Below, piece after piece: positions 1 through 8,838 of a DNA stretch of 64,000 nt (positions within the stretch are counted from its first letter, which is position 1; every line of letters begins with the position of its first letter). The notes under the pieces were generated by a model. That model made no database searches, was not told where the DNA came from, and saw only the letters and a list, made by a program, of their open reading frames with translations. The stretch comes from an uncultured Bacteroidales bacterium (GTDB lineage: Bacteria > Bacteroidota > Bacteroidia > Bacteroidales > Paludibacteraceae), in assembly GCA_946186915.1 (NCBI GenBank), contig CAMHOY010000010.1, positions 23,881 through 87,880 of the forward strand, in the 5' to 3' direction. The translations under genes and the position numbers were made by a program.

Positions 1-59
1 TCTATTTACCATTTGGTCATTTACCATTTGTTCATTTATTTTATTATTTGGACATTTGG

Positions 60-665
60 TCATTTCCATTCGAATGTCTCTACCATTTTGATGACATCTT
101 TGCGGAGGTACTCATATACAGGTGCGAGGGAGTCTGCATTCGGCGGGCAGTTGCAATAGACCGATGCGCGGAAGAAATGGTTCACGGAGTCGGTGATAAA
201 GAACTGGCAGGACGAAGCGGTGTTTCCCTCCAGGTCGAAGAGCACGCCGTACACCTGCGCCTCGGGATGAGAATATTCGCGTTCGGGAATAGCGTTGGCG
301 AAAGAGGCATTGCGGTACACAAACTCGAGCGCATCGTTAGTCAGTTCGCGCAGGTTGTTCCGAACGGGTTTATAGGAGCAATGGATGGTAGCGTCCAGAG
401 CCGGATAATAGAGGTTGATCCAATAGGGTTCCTCCACGTCCGTGCGGGGCTGCACCACCGCGTTTTGCGAGAGGGCGAAAGTATATGGGTAAGTTGAAAG
501 TTGAAGGTTGAAAGTTGAAAGAGGATAGTCCTCAAACGGCATATATGCGGTGTCGGGCACCGTGATACGGTAATAACCATACGGTTTCGGCGCAGTCGCC
601 CGTCCGCAGGAAACCATCGCCATGACCAGCCACAAAAGAGGTAATATTTTTTGCCTAAAGTCCAT
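60..665 (-). CDS. gldD: Gliding motility / T9SS lipoprotein GldD
   Basis: GldD is a lipoprotein required for gliding and type IX secretion in Bacteroidota. The 201-aa product has a signal peptide with a lipobox ending at Cys20 (AMVSC). It shows the family blocks PKPYGYYRI near the N terminus, RNNLREL in the middle, NTASSCQFF, and the ending MVETFEWK. Residues about 48-59 (STFNLQLST) are encoded by a heptanucleotide repeat and sit where the family normally has a shorter loop, so they look like an insertion. The start is the only one that supplies the signal peptide. Any operon partners lie beyond the left edge of the window. Confidence 0.9.
   Translation of the reverse strand: MDFRQKILPLLWLVMAMVSCGRATAPKPYGYYRITVPDTAYMPFEDYPLSTFNLQLSTYPYTFALSQNAVVQPRTDVEEPYWINLYYPALDATIHCSYKPVRNNLRELTNDALEFVYRNASFANAIPEREYSHPEAQVYGVLFDLEGNTASSCQFFITDSVNHFFRASVYCNCPPNADSLAPVYEYLRKDVIKMVETFEWK
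487..521. repeat. Heptanucleotide (AGTTGAA) repeat inside gldD
   Basis: About five units of a 7-nt repeat (agttgaa with variants) lie within the gldD reading frame and add roughly ten residues. The same unit recurs between genes at 701, 35365 and 36682. Confidence 0.8.
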
Positions 666-700
666 TATACTCCAAATTACGGCACAAAGGTAGTAAATAA

Positions 701-731
701 AGTTGAAAGTTGAAAGTTGAAAGTTGAAAGA
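701..731. repeat. Heptanucleotide repeat upstream of gldD
   Basis: Four units of aagttga with period 7 in the 315-bp gap between gldD and the manC-like gene. Apart from this repeat and the promoter at 784, I see only a short tandem motif (ccccgaga, three times, about 909-940) in this gap. Confidence 0.8.
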
Positions 732-783
732 AGTTTATTTTTTCGTCAAAAAAGCACTTTTTCATAGAAAAAGTTCGCGCGCG

Positions 784-815
784 CTTGCATGAATAAAAAA
801 AATGTTGTATATTTG
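784..815 (+). promoter_or_regulatory. Bacteroidota-type promoter for the manC-like gene
   Basis: -33 box CTTG (784-787), 20-bp spacer, -7 box TATATTTG (808-815) followed by CA. This predicts a leader of about 155 nt before the start at 981. Confidence 0.75.
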
Positions 816-980
816 CACGATTTTTGAAGTAGTGTGTCCGTGACAAAAAATCAAAATCACGGGATAATATATATAATATATTATAGGGATTGGTAGGATA
901 CGACATTACCCCGAGATTACCCCGAGACGACCCCGAGACGATAAGGTAAGTACCATCAAAAAAAACACAAAGCAGATAAT

Positions 981-2228
981 ATGGAGAACAAGAACAACAA
1001 CAGCAACAATTATTGCGTCATTATGGCGGGCGGTGTAGGCAGCCGTTTCTGGCCGTACAGTCGTGCAGAGAAGCCGAAACAGTTTCTGGATTTCTTCGGC
1101 ACGGGTCGCAGTTTGCTGCAGATGACGGTAGATCGTTTTCGTCCGATTGTGCCGATTGAGAATGTGTTTATCGTGACGAATGTGGCGTATAAGGAGTTGA
1201 TTTTGGAGCAGGTTCCGGATTTGTCGGAGAAGCAGATATTATGCGAGCCGGCTCGTCGAAATACGGCGCCCTGTATCGCATACGCGACTGCTCATATACG
1301 CGCGCTATGCATCCAGCGAGCATACGGGTACACGGAAGAGTACCAGGGATTCACGAAAGACGGAAAAGTCAAAGGAGGTCCTTCCAAATCCTCCCTTCCG
1401 AACTATCAGGACATAGACTGGAGCAAACCGGAAATGCGGGCGAATATTGTCGTGGCAGCGAGCGACCATCTGATATTGGAAGAAGACAAATTCCGTCAGA
1501 CGATATTGAAGGCGTTTGATTTTGTAAGCAAGCACAAGGCGATAGCGACGCTCGGCATGCAACCCACGCGGCCGGAGACGGGGTATGGGTATATCCAATT
1601 CGTTGAAAACGCATTGGATAAGTTGAGAGATGAGAGTTTAGAGTTTAGAGATATTTATCCGGTGAAGACGTTTACGGAGAAGCCGAACCTGGAAATGGCG
1701 AAAGTGTTCTTACAGAGCGGTGATTTCCTTTGGAACAGCGGTATCTTCGTTTGGAACCTGCAAACCATCAGTGAAGCATTCCGATATCTGTTGCCGGAAG
1801 TGGCGGACCGTTTCCGTGAAGGCGAGTTGCTGATGGGCACCGACAAAGAGGAGGAGTTCATCGAATATATCTTCCCCAAATGCCCGAACATCTCCATCGA
1901 CTACGGCATTATGGAGAAGGCGGACAACGTATTCGTGCTGCCGTCGAGTTTCGGCTGGAGCGACTTAGGTACCTGGGGCAGTCTGTACGAGTTGAGCGAG
2001 AAAGACGAGGCGCACAACGTGAGTCTGCATTCGGACGCGCTGTTCTACGAGGCGGAAGGCAATATCGTGACGCTAGAGCCGGGCAAGTTAGCCGTAGTGC
2101 AAGGCGTGAACGACATGATCATCGCCGAACAGAAGGGAGTTTTGTTGGTTTGCAAGAAAGGCGAAGAGCAGCGTATCAAGCAGTTCGTAGCCGATGCGCA
2201 AACAAAGTTTGAAGGCAAATACAACTAA
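981..2228 (+). CDS. manC: Mannose-1-phosphate guanylyltransferase
   Basis: Converts mannose-1-phosphate and GTP to GDP-mannose for surface glycans. The N-terminal nucleotidyltransferase signature is intact (MAGGVGSRFWPYSRAEKPKQ from residue 15), as are FTEKPN and the SSFGWSDLGTWGSL block near residue 320. At 415 aa it is the short form without the C-terminal phosphomannose isomerase domain. Residues about 213-223 (LRDESLEFRD) are encoded by a 7-nt-period repeat and look inserted. It is followed after 23 bp by the glycogen genes, and its own promoter is at 784. Confidence 0.9.
   Translation: MENKNNNSNNYCVIMAGGVGSRFWPYSRAEKPKQFLDFFGTGRSLLQMTVDRFRPIVPIENVFIVTNVAYKELILEQVPDLSEKQILCEPARRNTAPCIAYATAHIRALCIQRAYGYTEEYQGFTKDGKVKGGPSKSSLPNYQDIDWSKPEMRANIVVAASDHLILEEDKFRQTILKAFDFVSKHKAIATLGMQPTRPETGYGYIQFVENALDKLRDESLEFRDIYPVKTFTEKPNLEMAKVFLQSGDFLWNSGIFVWNLQTISEAFRYLLPEVADRFREGELLMGTDKEEEFIEYIFPKCPNISIDYGIMEKADNVFVLPSSFGWSDLGTWGSLYELSEKDEAHNVSLHSDALFYEAEGNIVTLEPGKLAVVQGVNDMIIAEQKGVLLVCKKGEEQRIKQFVADAQTKFEGKYN
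1620..1651. repeat. Heptanucleotide repeat inside manC
   Basis: A gagttta-type run with period 7 lies in frame in the guanylyltransferase gene and encodes RDESLEFRD. It is a variant of the dispersed heptad family. Confidence 0.65.
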
Positions 2229-2251
2229 TCATATACATTAAATCTTACATC

Positions 2252-4243
2252 ATGAGTTATCTTAATTTTGACAAGACAGTACTTGTTAATCTGGAGCGTT
2301 CGCTTCAGAAGGAGATGATTCGAACCAACCGTGCCGGTGTGTACAACTCGACCACTCTGGTCGATTGCAACACGCGCAAGTACCACGGTCAGTTGGTGAT
2401 GCCGTTGCCACATATCAGCGATGACAACTTCGTGTTGCTCAGTTCGCTGGACGAGACGGTGATCCAGCACGGAGCAGAGTTCAACTTAGGTCTGCACGAG
2501 TACGGCGAGAACCATTTCAGCCCGAACGGACACAAGTACATCCGCGAGTTTGACTGCGACGTCATCTCTCGCACGACCTACCGCGTAGGTGCGATGGTGC
2601 TTCAGAAGGAGCGCATGCTCGTCAGTTTTGAACCGCGTGTGCTGATTCGCTACACGCTGTTGGAGAGCGGTAGTCCGACGACGCTTCGTTTCCGTCCGTT
2701 CCTTGCGTTCCGCAGCGTGAATGAGTTGACGCATGAGAACCCGCTGGCCAACGCGGACATGAACGACTGCGAGAACGGTCGTTTCAACCGCATGTATCCG
2801 GGTTTCCCGAACCTGTACATGCAGTTCAGCAAGGCGGTTGAGTATCATCACGACCCGCAGTGGTACAAGGACATCGAGTACCGCAAGGAGCGCGAACGCG
2901 GATATGCCCACAAAGAGGATCTGTTGGTTCCGGGTTATTTTGAGTTACCGATGAAGAAAGGCGAGAGTGTTATTTTCGCCGGCGGCGTGACGGAATGCAA
3001 GACCGCGCAGTTGAAGACCGTTTGGAAGAAAGAGTTGGCGCGCCGCATCCGTCGCGAGGACATGTTCTCAACGTTGAAGAACAGCGCGAGTCAGTTCTAC
3101 AAACGCGAAGGTGACAAGTGCTACCTCTTGGCCGGGTTCCCATGGTTCGGTCCCGACGCACGCACCACTTTCTTCAGTGTCGCCAGTTGTACGTTGGACA
3201 TCGACCGTCCGGAATATTGGGATGCGATCATCAACAAGACGGCCATCGAAGAGATCCTGAACTTCATGAACGGCCGCATCCATGACCTGAAGATGACGGG
3301 AATGGACGAGCCGGATGTGCTGTTGTGGTTCATTCGCGCATGCCAGAAATACGCGCATAAATATACGGTTCGTGAGGCAGCCGACCTGTACGGTCAGCTC
3401 TGTCTGGATATCATCAACTGGTACCGCAAGCAGAACCATCCGCGCGCGAAGTTGCACCAGAACGGTTTGTTATGGGTGGACGGTACACAGCGTCCCGCGA
3501 CGTGGATGAACGCTACGGAGAACGGATGGCCTATCACCCCGCGTACAGGTTATGTCGTTGAGATCAACGCGCTATGGTACAACGCGATGCGTTTCACGGC
3601 TGAGATGCTGCGCGAGATGGGCAAAGAGACGAGTGCCGACCTGATGGAGTACCAGGCGGAGATCAGCAAGGATGCGTTTGTGAAGACATTCTGGAACGGG
3701 CTGTATCTGAATGACTACGTGATTGACAACTACCAGAACCGCGAGGTACGCCCGAACATGATCTGGGCGGTAGGTCTGCCTTACAGTCCGCTGGACCGCA
3801 AGCAGCAGAAGGCGGTAGTGGATATATGCACGAAGGAATTGCTGACGCCGAAGGGTCTGCGCAGTCTGAGTCCGAAGAGCGGCAGTTACCGTCCGACCTG
3901 TTACGGCGGAGCGATAGAACGCGACAGGAGTCTGCATAACGGCGTCGTATGGCCTTCGACCATCACGGCTTATTCGCGTGCATACATGAATGTCTACAAG
4001 TATAGCGGCGCCAGCTTTATGGAACGGCTGCTGATCGGTTTTGAGGCAGAGATGAACGAACTGACTATCGGTACACTGAACGAGTGCTATGACGGCAACC
4101 CACCCTACAAGGGACACGGCGGCATGAGTAGTGCGTCGAGTGTAGCGGCAGTCATCAGCCTGCTGGATACCTTAAAAAGATATCAGAAGGCTGAAGTTGA
4201 AAGTTTAAAGTCGAAAGTTGAAAGCGAGGAGGCAGAATTATGA
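2252..4243 (+). CDS. Glycogen debranching enzyme (amylo-1,6-glucosidase family)
   Basis: Predicted cytoplasmic glycogen debranching protein of the archaeal/bacterial GDE type, 663 aa. The N-terminal GDE_N-like region carries TLVDCNTRKYHGQLV (residues ~35-49). The C-terminal (alpha/alpha)6 barrel begins near residue 330 and includes LLWVDGTQRPATWMNA, PRTGYVVEINALWYNA and the end motif GTLNECYDGNPPYKGHGG. The last dozen residues (VESLKSKVESE) are encoded by a heptad DNA repeat and are probably not functional. Its stop overlaps the next start by 4 bp (ATGA), so the two are translationally coupled. It acts with the neighbouring GT4 and GH57 genes and with glycogen phosphorylase at 15.3 kb. Confidence 0.9.
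   Translation: MSYLNFDKTVLVNLERSLQKEMIRTNRAGVYNSTTLVDCNTRKYHGQLVMPLPHISDDNFVLLSSLDETVIQHGAEFNLGLHEYGENHFSPNGHKYIREFDCDVISRTTYRVGAMVLQKERMLVSFEPRVLIRYTLLESGSPTTLRFRPFLAFRSVNELTHENPLANADMNDCENGRFNRMYPGFPNLYMQFSKAVEYHHDPQWYKDIEYRKERERGYAHKEDLLVPGYFELPMKKGESVIFAGGVTECKTAQLKTVWKKELARRIRREDMFSTLKNSASQFYKREGDKCYLLAGFPWFGPDARTTFFSVASCTLDIDRPEYWDAIINKTAIEEILNFMNGRIHDLKMTGMDEPDVLLWFIRACQKYAHKYTVREAADLYGQLCLDIINWYRKQNHPRAKLHQNGLLWVDGTQRPATWMNATENGWPITPRTGYVVEINALWYNAMRFTAEMLREMGKETSADLMEYQAEISKDAFVKTFWNGLYLNDYVIDNYQNREVRPNMIWAVGLPYSPLDRKQQKAVVDICTKELLTPKGLRSLSPKSGSYRPTCYGGAIERDRSLHNGVVWPSTITAYSRAYMNVYKYSGASFMERLLIGFEAEMNELTIGTLNECYDGNPPYKGHGGMSSASSVAAVISLLDTLKRYQKAEVESLKSKVESEEAEL
4195..4222. repeat. 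Heptanucleotide repeat at the 3' end of the debranching enzyme gene
   Basis: An aagttga-type run encodes the last part of the debranching enzyme, just before its stop and the overlapping GT4 start. Confidence 0.7.
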
Positions 4244-5502
4244 AAGCGTTAATGTTCGGTTGGGAGTTTCCCCCTCATATCTTAGGCGGTTTGGGTACTG
4301 CGAGTTACGGATTGACCCGCGGTATGGCAGAGCAGCCTGACATGGATATCACGTTTGTCATCCCGAAGCCATGGGGTGACGAAGATCAATCGTTCCTCCG
4401 CATCATCGGCGCGAACAGCGTGCCTATCGTATGGAAGGACGTGAACTACGATTACGTCAAGTCGCGTATGGAAGGCAAGATGAGTCCGGAGGAGTATTAT
4501 CACCTGCGTGACGGCATTCATTACGACTACCGCCGCATCGGCACGGACGACCTTGGATGCGTTGGTTTCTCGGGCCGCTATCCGGACAACCTGATCGAAG
4601 AGATCGGTAACTATGAAGCGGTAGCGAGTGTACTGGCGCACAGTCTGGATTTTGACATCATTCACAGTCACGACTGGCTGACCTACCCGGCGGGTGTGTT
4701 CGCGAAACATATCAGCGGCAAGCCGTTGGTCATCCACGTTCATGCGACGGATTTCGACCGCAGTCGCGGCAACGTGAACCCGACGGTCTATGCCATCGAG
4801 AAACGCGGTATGGACGAGGCCGATCATATCATATGCGTAAGTAACCTGACGCGCAACACGGTGATTGAGAAATACAGTCAGGACCCGCGCAAAGTGAGCA
4901 CAGTCCACAACGCAGTGGAGCCGTTGGCTCATCCGGAGGAGTTCAAGAAACCCGAGCGCAAAGACAAACTGGTCACTTTCCTCGGCCGTATCACGATGCA
5001 GAAAGGTCCGGAGTACTTCGTAGAGGCCGCAGCACGTGTGCTGAGCAAGACGGACGGCGTTCGCTTTGTGATGGCCGGCAGCGGAGACAAGATGACGGAG
5101 ATGATTGACCTGGTAGCCAAACGCGGCATAGCGGACAAGTTCCACTTCCCCGGTTTCATGCGCGGCAAGCAGGTTCAGGAGATGCTCGCGATGAGCGACG
5201 TCTATATCATGCCGTCTGTGAGTGAGCCGTTCGGTATCAGTCCGCTGGAGGCGATGCAGGTTGGTTGTCCGTCGATCATCAGTCATCAGTCGGGTTGCGC
5301 AGAGATCCTGCAGCACGCCATCAAGACCGACTACTGGGATATCGATGCGATGGCAGACGCTATCTACGCGATCGTCAAGTATCCGGCGATGTACAAGAGT
5401 CTGCACGAACTCGGCATGGCGGAAGTCAACAACATCAAGTGGTCGGACGCTGGTCTTAAAGTGCGTCGGATTTATGATGGTGTCATAAATCACACACTTT
5501 AA
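4240..5502 (+). CDS. GT4 family glycosyltransferase (glycogen-synthase-like)
   Basis: A 420-aa GT-B enzyme of family GT4. The N-terminal motif GWEFPPHILGGLGTAS carries the glycine-rich loop typical of starch/glycogen synthase-like enzymes. HSHDWLTYPAG is near residue 140. The C-terminal donor site SEPFGISPLEAM (near residue 330) has the E-x7-E pattern. Its position between the debranching enzyme (4-bp overlap) and a GH57 protein matches a glycogen-metabolism cluster I recall from Bacteroides, so glucan chain extension is the likely role. Substrate specificity is inferred from context only. Confidence 0.85.
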   Translation: MKALMFGWEFPPHILGGLGTASYGLTRGMAEQPDMDITFVIPKPWGDEDQSFLRIIGANSVPIVWKDVNYDYVKSRMEGKMSPEEYYHLRDGIHYDYRRIGTDDLGCVGFSGRYPDNLIEEIGNYEAVASVLAHSLDFDIIHSHDWLTYPAGVFAKHISGKPLVIHVHATDFDRSRGNVNPTVYAIEKRGMDEADHIICVSNLTRNTVIEKYSQDPRKVSTVHNAVEPLAHPEEFKKPERKDKLVTFLGRITMQKGPEYFVEAAARVLSKTDGVRFVMAGSGDKMTEMIDLVAKRGIADKFHFPGFMRGKQVQEMLAMSDVYIMPSVSEPFGISPLEAMQVGCPSIISHQSGCAEILQHAIKTDYWDIDAMADAIYAIVKYPAMYKSLHELGMAEVNNIKWSDAGLKVRRIYDGVINHTL

Positions 5503-5535
5503 GAATTGATAATTGATAATTTATAATTGATAATT
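5502..5535. repeat. Heptanucleotide (ATTGATA) repeat between GT4 and GH57
   Basis: Four imperfect units of attgata with period 7 fill most of the 43-bp gap. Similar runs occur at 8812 and 33960. Confidence 0.75.
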
Positions 5536-5545
5536 TAACAATATT

Positions 5546-6811
5546 ATGAAAAATATATGTTTTTGCTTCCAGATGCATGTTCCCTACCGTCTGAAGCGTT
5601 ATCGTTTTTTTGAGATTGGTCATGATCACTACTACTACGATGACATGGCTACCGAAGAGCATGTTAACTGGTTGGTTCAAACGTCCTACCTGCCGTTGTG
5701 CACGACGATCAAGGACATGATCAACCTGAGTAAGGGTAAGTTCCATTGCGCGTTGAGCGTGAGCGGCACGATGATCGAGATGTTCGAGCAGTTCAATCCG
5801 GAGATGATCGACATTCTCAAGGAGTTGGCTGCCACCAAGTGCGTGGAGTTCCTCGCTACGCCGTACGCTTATTCGCTGGCTTCGGAGTATAACGAGGCGG
5901 AGTTCAAGAAACAGTTGAAGTTCCAAGGCGACCTGCTGGAGAACATCCTCGGCGTGAAGGCCCAGACGGTTTGGAACACCGAGTTGCTGTACACGGACGA
6001 GGCGGCTTACCTGTTGAACAAGATGGGATACAAGACCATTCTGACGGAGGGTGCTAAGCACGTGATCAGTTGGAAGAGTCCGAACCATATCTATCAGTCG
6101 GCGGGCGCACCGAAGATGAAGGTCTTACTGCGTAACACCGCGCTGAGCGATGAGTTGAGTTTCCACTTCTCCGATCCGGGATGGGCTAATTTCCCGATTG
6201 ACGCAGAGAAATATGCGAACCAGTTGAAGGCGCTGCCGGAAGGCGACGACCTGATTAATATCTGGGTAGGCGCCGAGACCTTCGGTATCCGTCAGAACGC
6301 CGGTTCGGGTATCTTCGATTTCCTGAAAGCATTGCCGTATTTTGCATTGGAGCGCGAGATGGGTTTTGTTACGCCGTCCGAGGCAGCCAAGAAATTAACT
6401 GCAAACGACGTGCTGTCGAGTCCGTACCCGCTGACATGGAGCGGCGAGGCGAAAGACCTGAGTATCTACGCCGGCAACGACTTGCAGCAAGAGGCTATTC
6501 ATAAGTTATACGCCGTGGCAGAGCGCGTTCACCTGTGCCAGGATAAGAGTCTGAAAACGAACTGGCTGCGTCTGCAGGATGTGAACTACCTGCATTACAT
6601 GAACCATATCGACCAGGGCGAGACGCAGTACGAGTCGGCTTACGATGCGTTCATCAACTACATGAATATCCTGTCCGACTTCCTGCAGAGCGTGGAGGAG
6701 CAATACCCGACGACGATTGAGAACGAGGAGCTGAATGAGTTGTTGAAGACCATCCGCAACCAGGAGGAAGAAATTCAACAGCTCAAGGCGAAGCTGAAGA
6801 AGAAAAGTTGA
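5546..6811 (+). CDS. GH57 alpha-amylase-like protein, acid/base residue apparently lost
   Basis: A 421-aa glycoside hydrolase family 57 homologue (RYRFFEIGHDHYYYDD from residue ~18). The nucleophile-region glutamate is present at E146 (WNTELLY). The usual MDYETFG block, whose Asp is the acid/base, reads VGAETFG here, with Gly242 in the Asp position. Catalytic activity is therefore doubtful. GH57-like proteins lacking catalytic residues are known from Bacteroidota, where they sit in glycogen clusters as this one does. The C terminus ends in a basic coiled coil (EEEIQQLKAKLKKKS). A role in glycogen binding or regulation is possible but not shown. Confidence 0.85.
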   Translation: MKNICFCFQMHVPYRLKRYRFFEIGHDHYYYDDMATEEHVNWLVQTSYLPLCTTIKDMINLSKGKFHCALSVSGTMIEMFEQFNPEMIDILKELAATKCVEFLATPYAYSLASEYNEAEFKKQLKFQGDLLENILGVKAQTVWNTELLYTDEAAYLLNKMGYKTILTEGAKHVISWKSPNHIYQSAGAPKMKVLLRNTALSDELSFHFSDPGWANFPIDAEKYANQLKALPEGDDLINIWVGAETFGIRQNAGSGIFDFLKALPYFALEREMGFVTPSEAAKKLTANDVLSSPYPLTWSGEAKDLSIYAGNDLQQEAIHKLYAVAERVHLCQDKSLKTNWLRLQDVNYLHYMNHIDQGETQYESAYDAFINYMNILSDFLQSVEEQYPTTIENEELNELLKTIRNQEEEIQQLKAKLKKKS

Positions 6812-6822
6812 GAAATAAATAA

Positions 6823-6860
6823 GCCTACCCCTACCCCCTCCCTAAAAGGAGGGGAACGGG
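6823..6860. repeat. GC-rich palindromic repeat, copy 1 (intergenic)
   Basis: A CCTACCCC-type arm followed by the CTCCCTnnnAGGAGGGG palindrome. It ends just before the GTG start of the porin gene. One of nine copies in the window. Confidence 0.85.
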
Positions 6861-6863
6861 TGA

Positions 6864-8813
6864 GTGATACCATTGAATAGACGGTTATTTATAGTATTAG
6901 TGCTGTTGGCAGCGACCCTTGTGGCCGCTGCCAAGCCGCCGCGTATCAAGACGGTAGTGCGTACATGGCAGATGCCGTCTTACAGCGCGGTAGCCGATAC
7001 TATCCCGTTCCGCGACACGACGATGCTCAACTACCACGACATCGATATCCAGCAGCGGTATTCGTTGAGCAGTGCGTTCAACGGCAATATCCTGGTGTCG
7101 CCTATTGAGTCGCGCGTGGTTCAAGACCGTCTGACAACGATAGACGATCCGCTTGCCGTCAGTCTGACGCCGTACGTGGTGACGCCGCAGCAGCAACGCT
7201 TCTTCAACACGACGACTCCTTACTCGTCCGTCGCCTACAAGAAAGGTTTTGTTACCGGACACGAGGAGAACGACCTCAGTTTTCTTTTCACCGGCAACTT
7301 AGGTCGCGAGACGAACCTGGGTGTAGAGATGGAGTACCTGAACTCGGTAGGTCACTACGCCAACACGGCAGGCAAGTTGTTCCGCGGCAGCGTATGGGGC
7401 AGTTACACGGGCGCGCACTACAGCATGCACGGCGCGTTTGGTTGGAGTTCACTCAGTTCGTTCGATAACGGCGGGTTGGTGAACGTAGAAGACCTGCGGA
7501 GCAGTCTGCGTCCGGAAGATATCCCTGTTCAGTTGAATGCCATGACCGGCTACCGGTATTTGAGCGGTTTTCTGCACAACCAGTATGCGATCACCAAAGA
7601 GCGCGAGTACCACGACTCGATCGAAGTGGTGGAAGACGGTCAGCGCGTGAAGCGCGACACGGTGAAAGTGGAGTATATCCCGCTGATCACGTTCAGCCAT
7701 ATCTTCGAGACGAACAACTCGAACAGGCGCTATATAGAGCAGGTCTCGGACCAGGGATTCTATGATCATATCTACTACGACTCGCTGGCTACGGACGACC
7801 ATACGGACGTGCTGACGATCCGCAACACCCTGGCGGTGACGTTCTGCGAGGCGTACAACAGGAAATTGAAGTTCGGCGCAACAGTTTTTGCGATGAACGA
7901 ATGCCAGCGACATCTCTTTGACAGCGTGCCGTACGACAGTATCTTCGACTACCGCTGGACCAATAACACATTCGTCGGCGGAGCGATACATAAGCATCGC
8001 GGCGCGAATGTACATTATACCGTAGAGGGTCAAGTATGCGTGGTGGGATACAAGATCGGCGAGTTTGACGTCCACGGCAAGTTGGAGACGGCGTTCCGCG
8101 TAGGGGACACGACCTTGCTGGTGAGTGCGCGGGCTTATGCGAAAAGCGTCACGCCGAGTCCGTACCTGCAGCGTTTCCGCTCGAACCACCTGGTATGGGA
8201 CAACGCCTTCGGGTTCACCTATCGTTTTCTCGGCGGCGCAACGGTTGCGTATCCCTATAAATGGGTGAAGCCGCGGATCGATTTCAGTTTTGAGAACCAA
8301 ACGAATCCCGTCTATGTCTCGGCTTTGGACTGGAAGCCCCGTCAGTTCCGCGGCAACGTACAGATCATCACGGGCGACATCGGTCTGGATATCACCACGC
8401 CGTGGGTGAATCTGGAGAACCGCATGGTGGTTCAGCATTCGACGAATGACAGCGTGATGCCGGTTCCGCTGCTCATTTTACAACACCGGCTATACTACCA
8501 CGGCACATGGTGGAGAGCGCTGGACGCGCAGATGGGCGTGGACGTACGTTATTTCACGCGCTACCATGCGCCGGTACTGTGTCCCGGGACAGGTATGTTC
8601 GGTACACAAAGCGACATTAACGTCGGCAACTATCCATGGATGAGTGCATATGCAAGTTTCTATGTGAGGTCGATCCGCTTGCGGTTCTTCTTCCATTACC
8701 AGCATTTGAACCATCTGTTTATGAGGAATAACATTGACTACCTGGCTATGCCCGGATACCCGACCAACCGCGACACGTTCCGCGCCGGCCTGGCATGGCA
8801 TTTTTATAATTGA
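6864..8813 (+). CDS. Putative outer-membrane porin (PF14121-like)
   Basis: A 649-aa predicted outer-membrane beta-barrel. It has a signal peptide (RRLFIVLVLLAATLVAAA) and then alternating aromatic strands to the C terminus, which ends in AGLAWHFYN with a near-terminal aromatic as in Gram-negative barrels. It resembles the Bacteroidota putative porin family. No ATG precedes the signal peptide, so the start is GTG at 6864 (or TTG at 6873), immediately after palindromic repeat copy 1. The cargo is unknown. It lies between the glycogen cluster and clpC. Confidence 0.7.
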   Translation: MIPLNRRLFIVLVLLAATLVAAAKPPRIKTVVRTWQMPSYSAVADTIPFRDTTMLNYHDIDIQQRYSLSSAFNGNILVSPIESRVVQDRLTTIDDPLAVSLTPYVVTPQQQRFFNTTTPYSSVAYKKGFVTGHEENDLSFLFTGNLGRETNLGVEMEYLNSVGHYANTAGKLFRGSVWGSYTGAHYSMHGAFGWSSLSSFDNGGLVNVEDLRSSLRPEDIPVQLNAMTGYRYLSGFLHNQYAITKEREYHDSIEVVEDGQRVKRDTVKVEYIPLITFSHIFETNNSNRRYIEQVSDQGFYDHIYYDSLATDDHTDVLTIRNTLAVTFCEAYNRKLKFGATVFAMNECQRHLFDSVPYDSIFDYRWTNNTFVGGAIHKHRGANVHYTVEGQVCVVGYKIGEFDVHGKLETAFRVGDTTLLVSARAYAKSVTPSPYLQRFRSNHLVWDNAFGFTYRFLGGATVAYPYKWVKPRIDFSFENQTNPVYVSALDWKPRQFRGNVQIITGDIGLDITTPWVNLENRMVVQHSTNDSVMPVPLLILQHRLYYHGTWWRALDAQMGVDVRYFTRYHAPVLCPGTGMFGTQSDINVGNYPWMSAYASFYVRSIRLRFFFHYQHLNHLFMRNNIDYLAMPGYPTNRDTFRAGLAWHFYN

Positions 8814-8835
8814 TGATTGATAATTGATAATTTAG
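8812..8835. repeat. Heptanucleotide (TTGATAA) repeat before clpC
   Basis: Three units of attgata/attgatg with period 7 between the porin stop and the clpC start. Confidence 0.65.
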
Positions 8836-8838
8836 AGA

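Noticed and set aside
655..906. 83-aa minus-strand frame upstream of gldD
   Set aside because: It runs through the heptad repeat and the manC promoter; no domain and no plausible start context.
4282..5493. 403-aa reading frame opposite the GT4 gene
   Set aside because: It is antisense to a gene with clear motifs, Arg/His/Val-rich with no recognisable domain, and explained by codon bias. The same holds for 7449-8438, 9421-10515, 16058-17635, 27671-29491, 47755-49107 and 49642-50796.
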